Shown here: positions 1 through 9,075 of the stretch, piece after piece
Layout: every line of letters starts with the position of its first letter
Numbering within the stretch: position 1 is the stretch's first letter
NCBI GenBank assembly: GCA_963931865.1
Contig: OZ007515.1
Coordinates: 10,026,685-10,090,684 of the forward strand
DNA: 64,000 nucleotides
DNA from: Axinella damicornis
Lineage: Eukaryota > Porifera > Demospongiae > Axinellida > Axinellidae
Direction: 5' to 3'
Program-made: the position numbers and the translations under genes
The notes under the pieces: model-generated
The model's database searches: none
Told to the model about the DNA's origin: nothing
The model's input: the letters and a program-made list of their open reading frames with translations, nothing else

Positions 1-736
1 AATGGGGTGTTCATTCAGAATAGCACCCTTGGGTGGTAGGTAACCTTGATACAAAACAGGGTTTCAATGGACATGGTTGTACTATGGGGTGTGTACAACA
101 ATTTGTCATGGTGACAAATCAATTTCTGGGTACAAGATCGATCAGTTCAAGGTTACCATGGAAACCACGATAGCACCGTGATATTCCAGAACTTAACCCT
201 TGTATGTCTACTTTGTTGTTACTATGAGCATGATGTAAACCAATGCTTCTGAATACTTATGACAGCCACATAAGCACTTGGTTTGTTCTTACTACAAAAA
301 CAATGTCACTGCTTGTGGTTGATAATGCAGTTACGCAATAGAGTCAAGACGTCAGTTGTCTGAATTTCAATAGTGTCCTACACAACTGACCTCTTTATGA
401 CCAAACATGGGCAACTGCGTAGTCACCACTGAGCAGTGAAACACCTGTTTTGTTATTGCAGTGGTATGTGTATATGTATGTGCATTATGGCATCATGTGT
501 AGGAAATACTTGTGCATTCTGATATATTATGCCTACTTGAAGAATTAATAATTACTAAGCTTCAACCAAATGTGTAATTAACCAGTATGTTAAGATCACA
601 TTCATACCCAACAGTTGGTACATAAATCACTGCTCAAAATAGAACAGATCGAGATCAGCTAGAGTGCTGCACATCGTATCAATCAATTTTGTATGCAGAC
701 ACATTGCATGTTGCCCGCAATAACCTGATACACGAA

Positions 737-772
<36 letters not shown>

Positions 773-2339
773 CCCATGCTTCTCTTGAGCTGCATGGGAC
801 AGTACCAAATGAAGTTCATTTAGTGTACCCTGTGCATTTATTATACCTCCAGTCACAATGCACCATACATAGCATAGTATCCTAGACCTTGTCTGTAACA
901 ATCCAATTGCTTCCTACATAAACTTAATTTACACGTGCAGTTCACTGAAGATTGGACTCTTACATGCTCAAACCAACATACTGTATAGTGACAACATTAC
1001 CTGAGACTGCTATTCTCTGCTGCCTGTCATGCATGTTCCCATATCTATAAGCAGCAAGCTGAATTGGGCCTATCTGACTGGGACAGTGCAGCGGAGCGAC
1101 ACGTATACAGCAGACAATCGAGGCCGTACCAACTAATTCTTGTTCTGTTCACAATAGGACTATATAGGGGATAGCCTATAGGTGACCATGCACCTACGCA
1201 AGTGCATTGTCTAGGCCTGGAGTTCCATCCACATTAGGCAACAAGGAAACGGACGGTATAGGAACGGGAATGGGAATGGGAATTGGAACTGGAAACTGCT
1301 GCTGTACATTGCTATCATGTTACAAAGTGCACGCATGATGAACAGTCGGGCTGCTCAGGTTGACTCGGGGTTGAGCAGCGCTGCATGACAAAGCACTTCC
1401 CATCCTGGAGCAGCCAAGACTAGCTCAGTATACATGGAAGTTAACCAACAGCTACGCTGTATGCTACATGTAGACATTTCGTCTTCACCGTGTCGCAACA
1501 CAGAACTTTTCAATGCAGCTAAATTCACACGACTGGTACCATCGCATCAATTGTTTCAGTCGCTGCACCCGGCCCGTGACGCTTGCCTCAGTTTGATGGC
1601 TTAATAAAAAGTTTGTTGTTTCGCTGTAATAATAGTGCATTCGTTTCACAAAAATGAGCCCACTTAGGATTGTGTCGTTCCCGTTCCTGTTCACATTCCC
1701 ATTCACTTTCCTGTTCCCATCCTGTGTCCTGTTCTCTGCTTGGCATCCAATGCCTGGTTACATTGAGTGTCATCAATAGAGCTAACTTATGATCACATGC
1801 ACACAAACTCGTCAGTCAACTAAAATGGTCATATCAACTGAAAGTGATCATTGGCTGGTAAGTTTCATTACTGGAATTGCTGTATTAATTTCTCAAGTAT
1901 TTGGCAGTCATCACCCACTGCAACTGTGATCAAGTAGCTATGGTACATGATACTCACATGAAACGTTTTTTCAAGTTTCTAAAGCTTACTAGATAATCTC
2001 ACATTTCTAACCTAGCTTACGGTAATCGTCGCACACTTCCCTGCAGCTATATAGCTACTCTGCGTCGTATATAGCTACCGGTAGTTACCTATAGTGTACG
2101 GCACAAGTTTGCGCAACTCACCTAGCTACACATCAAATGGGAATCTCAAGACAGCACGTCTTTCGAACGTTAAATTTGATCCAGTCAGATGATCGATCCG
2201 TCACTCTTTCCCTGGCACTCTGACTTGAATGGCGAGCTCTGAAATGGCGTTGTGAAATTTTCCGTAGTGATTCGTCACAAACTTTTTGGAGGACGTCGAC
2301 CCCGTGAAAATTATTGGGACCCCTTTGGGACAATCTAGT
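1..2339. other. Non-coding flank with poly-C tract
   Basis: No gene recognised. The only notable items are a run of 32 C at 738-769 and GGAATG-like simple sequence at 1255-1290, with a complementary TTCCCATTC-rich stretch at 1680-1730. Small ORFs here are low-complexity (poly-Gly from the C tract) and not credible. Confidence 0.6.
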
Positions 2340-2348
2340 TGACCTAAA

Positions 2349-2510
2349 AAGCCTCGTTCCCAGGCCGTTTGTCGCTTCGAGTCGCATACGTGACCTTTGA
2401 ACCCCAGTCAAATTGTTAGTGACGTAGCCTTTCTGCCAGCTCAAGGGTTCAAAGATCACGTATGCGACTAAAAACGAAGCGGCAGACGGCGCGGCCTGGG
2501 AAAGAGGCTA
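2349..2510. mobile_element. Palindromic 9-bp-TSD element (TAGCCTCG family), 162 bp
   Basis: Inverted arms starting (A)AGCCTCGTTCCCAGGCCG and ending AGAGGCTA. The flanks TGACCTAAA (2340-2348) and TGACCTAAC (2511-2519) match at 8 of 9 bases. The arms contain CGCATACGTGACCTTTGAAC, shared with the 19986-20141 copy. Non-coding. Confidence 0.8.
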
Positions 2511-2725
2511 TGACCTAACTTCTTTACCATTGTTTGTTCCCTGCCTCTCTCATAAAGGGGTCCCCTTTTTCACTGCGATTCATTTAGCTACAGTACAAGA
2601 ACAGATCCTGTAGCTAGCTACATTGTAAATGAATCACAATGAAAAAAAAACGTTGAGTTTTGGGGGTATGTATGCATGCGTGGTGTAAAAATCAGCTGTG
2701 GAAGAAAAGTGACTTGTGATAATCT

Positions 2726-3633
2726 TACGGTGGCCGAGAAGGGTTAGCCGCGGCCGCGGCCGCCAGGGGCCGCGTGTGTGCAATTGGCCGCCGCGGCGCG
2801 TGTGGCCGCGCAGTGGCCGCCGCGGCCGCCAGAGGCCGCGTGTGGCCGCGTGTGGCCGCGGCCGTGGCCGGGTGTGGCCGCGCTTTAGCCGCCGCGGCCG
2901 CGGCCGCCTGGGGCCGCGTGTGGCCGCGCTTTGGCCGCCGTGGCCGCGTGTGGCCGCGCCTTGGCTAGGCCTGAGGGGATTATTCTCAAGAATTTGTCTA
3001 TTCTCCTGTTCTCATCACCTTCAGCTATTATGCTTTTGATCTTCTACAGTTATGCCTTTTTTCCTGCTTATGCATGCTCAACAAATAGAAAGCGTAACAA
3101 CACTTTGTAGTACACAAACAATGTATAATCATATAAAAGCAGAGAGCTAGGACCTGTACAACTGGTTTCTTGCCCTGAATCTACGTCAACGACAGGCTCG
3201 TTGCTACTGCCTGGCATTGGTTCGTCACACTCCGAGTCCATCATCTTCTTCTCCTTTCTTGCGCAAGATACTACTTGCGCGCGCGTATGCATACATGCAT
3301 ATGCGGATATGCACGAGCTCGAGGTCACATGCCAATTATTCCCGTAGCTATATCTTTTGATTATTCCCGCATTATTCCCTATGCCTAAGCACACCAATTA
3401 TTCGAAAATTATTCCGAGCATAATTTCCGCAGGCCTAGCCTTGGCCGCGTGTGGCTGCGGCTGCGGCGGCCAACGCGCGGCCACACGCGGCCCCAGGCGG
3501 CGCAGCCGCGGCCACACGCGGCCTCTGGCGGCCGCGGCGGCCAAGGCGCGGCCGCACGCGGCCAAGGTGCGGCCGTACACGAGGCCAAGACGCGGCCACA
3601 CGCGGCCGCGGCTAACCCTTCTCGGCCACCGTA
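2726..3633. mobile_element. Foldback element with GC-rich minisatellite arms
   Basis: The termini TACGGTGGCCGAGAAGGG and their inverse are flanked by TAATCT on both sides (2720-2725 and 3634-3639), a 6-bp target duplication. Both arms (about 250 and 230 bp) are built from short GGCCGCG / TGGCCGCGTG tandem repeats and end inward at GGCTAGGCCTG. The AT-richer centre (2985-3405) has a minus-strand ORF with an acidic patch (DSECDEPMPGSSNEP) that could be a captured exon, but I recognise no domain. ORFs across the arms are Arg/Ala-rich repeat translations and are not genes. Confidence 0.8.
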
Positions 3634-3857
3634 TAATCTGAATTAGGTACATGTATAAGTTGGTGATAAAGAGACCAACTTTTATTGTGGGGATACCATC
3701 GGTTTATCTCAGCTATCCAAAGTGACACATAGCTACAGATCCATTCATCAAAAGCTGTGTGTGTGTAACTACTATATTTTTTAACCTATAACCATTAATT
3801 CACAGTCGAGCAAGTCTTCAAGTGTATACTGTATAATGCATACATGTCTAATAGTGC

Positions 3858-5004
3858 TTTGTAGCTCATGAAGCCATACTATCAAAGGAGCCGACACTAG
3901 AATAACAGCTGTACCGCAACAGAGCCCGCTACTCAGCAGGGCAATACTCATATTCCCCAGGATGTGGTTTGAAGTTGATTAGGGCAAAACTCATACCAGA
4001 CAGGAAACTATTATGCAGGTTACTACAGCAACAAAACTGTGAAAGAGCATAGCTGGATAACGTTCTCAAAAGAGAGTACCTAGAAGAATGGATGAGTCTA
4101 CAAAGCAACAAGAGCATAATATACACTAAAACTACATCAAGTCCTCCAGTTCAATGCCATCCAAAAGACCATCAACTGATGCATGAGCTGCAGAAGGTGG
4201 GTTAACATTCACTATAAAGTTCTGTGGCGATATGTTCACAGTGCAGTTGCTCAGTCCAGAGAACAGAGACCCAAGCATAGTACCACAACATTGCTGTTGA
4301 GTAGGAGTAAGTACACGTGCCTGCTGAACAGGATATACAGGCTTTTGTACTAGAGCAACGGCAACGCTAGACGAACCACCATGCAGCGTTCTCTTTGTCC
4401 ATCTCATCAGCAAACGACTTTTGCCTTGCACAAGGATACCCGATACAGCCTTTTTCTGCGCCAGTGAGTCTGTGACGGCCGCTCATAAAGTTGCAGTGCG
4501 TTGGACCGATGGCCAGTTGCACTCCAACAAGTTGGAAGGGCACAGTTCGCTATTGTCGATCTGTCTGACACACTGGCACTCAACCACCGCTTCGTTCCTC
4601 TGCGCTCTCCACTCCTCAAAAACTCTACTCGACCAATTAGTAGCCTTCTTCGTGTTCTTTGGCACAAAACACTTGCAAATGGTCTCCATTTCAACACTGG
4701 ATGACGGCGCAACAAATTTTCGGAGGCTCCGGGCCTTGAAATTTTCGTCAGAATCGCTCTCGCAACATCCCCACTCGCTGCACCAAGGATCTCCCAAACA
4801 GGAGGGTTTTGAACACATGATTCTCGATCTCAGCTATAGCGCTAGCTAGCTAACTCTCCGCCCGAGGTCTATCAATCACTGTCTCAGATTCAAAACTGCG
4901 GGCGGTTGTTACTATGCCAACTCTATGACGCAAAACAGTTCTCCACGTTGATTCGCTGCCTTGTCCAATTAGGCCAACAGTAGTATGGCTTCATGAGCTA
5001 CAAA
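3858..5004. mobile_element. Element with 24-bp terminal inverted repeats around a Crypton-like ORF
   Basis: TTTGTAGCTCATGAAGCC with its continuation (3858-3881) is exactly inverted at 4981-5004, 24 of 24 bases. The 1.1-kb interior holds the recombinase-like coding remnant at 4132-4818. No clear target duplication was seen. It is either a transposon carrying that gene or a chance bracketing by a separate repeat. Confidence 0.5.
4132..4818 (-). pseudogene. DUF3504 / Crypton-like recombinase remnant
   Basis: One reading frame from 4818 to 4132, broken by a single TGA at 4483-4485. The N-terminal part has FVPKNTKKATNWSSRVFEEW, the signature of the DNA-binding region of Crypton-derived tyrosine-recombinase proteins (the KIAA1958/ZMYM2/QRICH1 group). 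The C-terminal part ends with GLSNCTVNISPQNFIVNVN and an acidic tail (GLLDGIELEDLM), similar in style to the C-termini of that family. The catalytic core expected between them is missing, so it is either an internally deleted copy or has an intron I cannot define. Family call from motif memory. Confidence 0.55.
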
Positions 5005-5012
5005 TTGGTTAA

Positions 5013-5140
5013 ACCATGGCTTCTGAGGGCGTTACCGGATATACCCTCGGTGGTCAATTATACCGCCCTCGGGCCTGCGGCCCTCGGGCGGTATAATTGA
5101 CCACCTCGGGTATATCCTGTAACGCCTCAGAAGCCATGGT
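5013..5140. mobile_element. TTAA-flanked palindromic MITE, 128 bp
   Basis: Near-perfect palindrome from ACCATGGCTTCTGAGG to its inverse, flanked by TTAA on both sides (5009-5012 and 5141-5144). TTAA duplication is typical of piggyBac and Kolobok elements. Non-coding, hairpin-forming. Confidence 0.7.
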
Positions 5141-5388
5141 TTAACCTATACTTATCCCTACATGAGTGCTATTATATAGCTATAGCTGCAGGGGTATAAC
5201 AGAGTACATGGCTTCTGATAATGTATAGTATTTTTCAATGTGGTTTCCATGGCACTTTAGTATCAGCAGCTACGGGTTCCAGAAGCAATCTCAGACTCTA
5301 AAACACTGACAAGTTCTTGTCTGAGCTCAAATTGATAGAGAGATCCCCAGACTAGTAAATCCTGTCCCAGACTCTACTTCCCACCTTG

Positions 5389-6040
5389 CAGTGGCGATTT
5401 TAGGAAAATCAACAGGGGGGGCCCAATACATACCTAGGCTCACTAGGTGCTCTGCTCCCCCCCCCCCCCCGGGGAAAAAATTGAATGTGAGTGTGTCTGA
5501 GATGCAATCTGAGACCATTTCAATGACAAAATTTAATGACAAATGTACAACCACAAAATGAATGTACAATCCATTGTACTACAAATAGATGACATAACCG
5601 AATGCGGACATCTCTGACATGGGAATTAAGCAGTAATGGTAGAGAAGGATCCTCTGAATCTGAAACTTCTGGTAGGAGATGATAAGCAACTACTCATTTC
5701 ACCACACTGTGATTCACCTGCATCTGGACTTGAATCTGTGCTGGGATCATCGTCAGCCTGGGGGTAGGGCGCTTTGAAGGTTAATGATCTACCCGGCTAT
5801 GATTATTTATCTATACTTACTTAGCTATGCCTGCCAGGGCTGCCAGCCTGCCACGTGTAGAAGCATCAATTGGAACTAGCCTCGTTCCCAGGCCCTCCGC
5901 GTGAGGGCCTGGGAACAAGGCTAAATTGGAACCTCTTTTGCGCGTGCGCATACAAGCCCGCACGCGTACTTTAAATTTCCTACACGGATTTGAACAGGGG
6001 GGGCCTGGCCCCCCCCAGACCCCCCCTAGAATCGCCACTG
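5389..6040. mobile_element. hAT-type non-autonomous element, 652 bp
   Basis: Termini CAGTGGCGATTTTAGG and CTAGAATCGCCACTG, with a perfect 8-bp duplication CCACCTTG at 5381-5388 and 6041-6048. The 8-bp duplication and CAGTGGC end are standard for hAT elements. A 14-C run lies at 5457-5470, and a 47-bp palindromic element is inserted at 5877-5923. No transposase. Confidence 0.85.
5877..5923. mobile_element. 47-bp palindromic 9-bp-TSD element
   Basis: TAGCCTCGTTCCCAGGCC followed almost directly by its inverse, with perfect duplication AATTGGAAC at 5868-5876 and 5924-5932. Nested in the hAT-like element, so it inserted later. Confidence 0.85.
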
Positions 6041-6048
6041 CCACCTTG

Positions 6049-7159
6049 TGTTTGCTGTGCTGTGCTGTGCAATAATCATGTGACCAGCTAGCTCACATAC
6101 CAAAATCTGATTAGGACAAAATTTAATGTTGTAGCTATAATGATTTTGAGCATAAGGTATGTACGTACAGTTGTACAACAGCCCAGCACAATGCCTGTCT
6201 GTTGCCAGAGCTGTTAGCTGGCTTGGGGTGCTACACACCATTAGCTAACACATAATATAATTTAATGCATCAAAGTTGTAATTCTGTGCATTCGGGCATC
6301 TATGGTAAACACAAAGATTCAGTGGGTGGTTTACACAACACATAGATAAATGGAGAAAACTCTGCAACTGAAATAAAGTCAGGGTCCAAACTTACTATCA
6401 CATAATCATAAACAACTTATTTAGGTCTGTACTCGACCAGGGTAAAACCCCATACAGAGTAAAACCCTGAAATTGGGAGAATAACTCTGCATGCATGTCA
6501 TGGGGATTAAAAAAAACAAATGAAATTGACAGGCAAGTATGGTAGAGAACAGCAAAATGCAACGTTACTGCTTAACAATGTGAGTGGTACCAGAAATAAC
6601 ACATTTAAATAAGTGAAACTAGAATTCACATACAACCTTAATAACCAGAAAATGTGGGAATACAGTATGTATGACATTCAACAACACACTAAGGAGGTTA
6701 ATACGATTACATCAAGACAGGTATGAACTGTAGAGAAAGCGATCAATTGTATGCCCAGGCTAGCCTCCCAAAGTATATTCCGTCTGCAGGTCTTCTGTCA
6801 GTTCACTGATTGTCAGTTGATTCTTCATGTTTGGGTTGTGAGGTCAAAATGCTGTCATGAACTCCTCATGTGGAGATCGAGTTGTCTCATCCGTGCCATG
6901 CACTAGCAGTGTTCACATTGCCTTGGTTTCTCTGGTTGAATAACAGCAATGCAGTCAAGCAGAGGTTTGTGGCTATCTTGCTCCACCTCTCCTCATGCAC
7001 TCCATCAATATTCAGCTAGCTTCACACATGGCCTCAACCGAGTAGCCATTGCTGTTTCTTTTCTCCAAATGGTTGTCAACAAATGTGCTGTGCAGTGAAA
7101 TCAAAAAGTCTAAAGCGTTACTACTGTCCGTGCATTTCTATTCTATTTATGTATGCTAT
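6049..7159. other. 3' flank of gene A, duplicated downstream of gene C
   Basis: No gene seen. 6410-6600 resembles 40480-40730 and 41830-41930 (TTTAGGTCTGTACT / ACCAGGG... blocks), and 6740-6910 resembles 41100-41260 (GGGTTGTGA, CTCCTCATGTGGA). The 3' flanks of genes A and C therefore descend from one duplicated segment. 7083-7159 is alignable with the gene B 3' flank at 24890-24971. The 3' UTR and polyadenylation site were not resolved. Confidence 0.55.
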
Positions 7160-7482
7160 TCACAGTTCAGAAGGACACTTGCTGGTGCTGATATCGCTGG
7201 CGAGGGTGGAGAGTTCAATGTCACGTAACACCTCCACAAGAGTGGCCCAGGTCACTGACTGCTTGCCTCTTCCAGTCAGCCACTCCTGGAGGATTTCTAT
7301 ATTGATTTGTTCAGCATCGTAGTGGTGTTTGCGGGCCATAATCTTGACCCTTGATCCATTTCTGTCATCCAGGAGGAAGGTACCAAACTGGACATACTTG
7401 GTTGCTATTTCCACAGGAACGCTGACCACCCTTCCATCAGGGCACGTGAACTTCAGCAGTTCTGGTAGAGTGGGTTTGGCAC
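7160..7482 (-). CDS. Gene A, last exon: conserved module plus death domain
   Basis: The exon follows acceptor TGCAATCCAG|GT, enters in phase 1 and ends at a TGA (7160-7162). The first half (PTLPELLKF, then VEIATKYVQFGTFLLDD) is a small module of about 60 residues that recurs next to death domains in sponge proteins as I recall them. The second half is the death domain, with EWLTGRG, VTWATLVEVLRDI and ELSTLASDI carrying the expected W-x-x-A-T-L-x-x-x-L-R spacing. Death domains bind other death domains by homotypic contacts, so this is the likely signalling end. The exon is nearly identical in gene B. Confidence 0.85.
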
Positions 7483-7628
7483 CTGGATTGCAGGATGTGT
7501 TAGAGGGAACAGCAACTATAAATTTAGTGGAGCTACTGTTACACTCCATTCAGAGGTTCTGCAAATTGGGCATTACAGTGAAATGGAATAATTGTATACC
7601 TACACTGAGAACTATACTTCTGACTCAC

Positions 7629-7715
7629 AGTGCTGAGAGACATTGTCCTGTGTAAGCCCATGAGTTGCCCCTCCCACTTGTCCTCTCCTCTGGTTTATGA
7701 CTGGATGGAATGTGG
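7629..7715 (-). CDS. Gene A, linker exon 3 (29 codons)
   Basis: An 87-nt exon, phase 1 to phase 1, with acceptor CTATGCAG|CC and donor CAGCACT|GTGAGTCAG. The peptide contains HPVINQRRGQVGGATHGLTQ. It resembles linker exon 2 and the single linker exon of gene C (PAMTPQRVQVGE), so all belong to one small exon family joining COR to the death-domain module. Basic and glycine-rich, no known domain. Confidence 0.7.
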
Positions 7716-7967
7716 CTGCATAGAGGAGGAGAAACTATTAGCTAGTGGTTAGCGCAGCAGGCATGTAGATAGGATTGGATTCACACAAGGGACGTCCTGC
7801 TCACAAAGCGATTGCAACCAAAAAGTAATGTTTGTGGGACATAAGTCTCTTTTGCAAATTCAGTGACATAATAGCCAATATGATTGTGCATGCACGTACA
7901 GACAAACCTACTTGTGAGGCAAGGGCAACATGCATTCTCAACATACTGAGAGGCCCTCCTGACTCAC

Positions 7968-8048
7968 AGTGCCAGGGTATACCATCCAGGGTATCTTCTT
8001 CTGTCGTTGCTCCTGCACCTCCTCTCTCCTGGGTCACTGCTGGTGTGG
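7968..8048 (-). CDS. Gene A, linker exon 2 (27 codons)
   Basis: An 81-nt exon, phase 1 to phase 1, with acceptor CTCTCTACAG|CC and donor GGCACT|GTGAGTCAG. The encoded peptide starts ATPAVTQERGGAG and is rich in Thr, Glu and Asp, with no known fold. It is related to the next exon (shared P-V-x-Q-x-R-G spacing and the same CACT|GTGAGTCAG donor), which suggests exon duplication. Because the length is a multiple of three and the phases match, skipping it would keep the frame. Confidence 0.7.
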
Positions 8049-8332
8049 CTGTAGAGAGATCTGAGATCATGCAACCAGCCCTTTACACCCTGCCTCTTTC
8101 AGCCCAGTGGTGCAACCTGGCGCTATATGGCAATCACAAACTTGTTATACAATGTACAGGGCATACAGTTAGTGGTTTGTCGTATTTCTATTGCACATGC
8201 TCAGAAGCGTGATGTGACAACCATTATATAAATCGTAGGATGTATAATTACATACTTCGGCAGCGGACACATGCAGTGACAATAATATAATACACACAAT
8301 GAACTAGTCTTCCAGTTTAAGTATACATATCT

Positions 8333-8590
8333 CAGTGGCAGATTTAGAAATTTAGAAAGGGGGGTTCAGTCACTGGTATGCAAAGTGCGGCCGAAATTTT
8401 TTGTGTTGCCACACCCACTACCGGTCACATGAATGCATTCATGCCTGACCTGAAGTTTGAGGTGACTTGTCTAGTGCTGGAGACTATAAAAGTGATGATC
8501 GGAACAAATCCAAAACTCCTGTACAATAGACATAAGTTATAGCCAAAGGCCCTAGGGGGTGCATTTGCACTGCCCGTACCCCTGCCACTG
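8333..8590. mobile_element. CAGTGGC-ended element in gene A intron, 258 bp
   Basis: Begins CAGTGGCAGATTTAG and ends CCCTGCCACTG, with TATCT repeated on both sides (8328-8332 and 8591-8595). The equivalent gene B intron (about 25945-25960) reads straight through CATATCTACAGC with no insert, a natural empty site. The 5-bp duplication suggests a hAT-like group that makes short duplications. Confidence 0.8.
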
Positions 8591-8642
8591 TATCTACAGC
8601 TAGCCAGAGAAGCTACTTCTTTGCAACTGAATATTGACTTAC

Positions 8643-8690
8643 AGGAAATTTCTTGTCCTGCTTCAAGGATTTGAACAGACTGGGGTGTAG
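8643..8690 (-). CDS. Gene A, linker exon 1b (16 codons)
   Basis: A 48-nt exon with acceptor TGTATGCAG|CT and donor TTTCCT|GTAAGTC. Entering in phase 1 from exon 1 it reads ATPQSVQILEAGQEIS and leaves in phase 1. The matching exon in gene B (25996-26043) has the same length and the same splice sites. The exon is too short to find by ORF length and is called from conservation between paralogues. It has no recognised domain and probably forms a flexible linker between COR and the death-domain tail. Confidence 0.65.
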
Positions 8691-9075
8691 CTGCATACAC
8701 AAGGGAGTACAGAGGAAGTATGAGCAGTGATTATAGTAGCGATGACACAATACAAAGACACATAAGTTGCAGTGTTTGCTGTATTTGATCATGACAAGTT
8801 CCTAATTTAAAACGTGTTCCTTTCAAAATCCCCCAGAATAACAATTTACAAACAATGCCATTAGCGTTGCATGTTGCCACATATACTACGTATTATCATG
8901 GCACCAATGGCCAAATGTAAAATGGAAGGTGTGGTTTAACTGCTCAAGTTCCTAACCTGTCTGACAAGATCAGACAATGTGCATGCATGTGCAGAGGATC
9001 TATACGGTGTGCCAAGCATGGATAATGCATTTTAATGACTGCGACATTTACAATTTATATATAGAACTGCCCTAC

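Noticed and set aside
683..901. Poly-Gly ORFs here and at 35547-36032
   Set aside because: Caused by long C tracts; no other protein-like content.
2133..2459. 108-codon minus-strand ORF
   Set aside because: Half of it runs through a palindromic element (2349-2510); the rest has no recognisable domain or supporting splice sites.
2716..3652. Arg/Ala/Trp-rich ORFs
   Set aside because: Translations of GGCCGCG minisatellite arms in several frames; not proteins.
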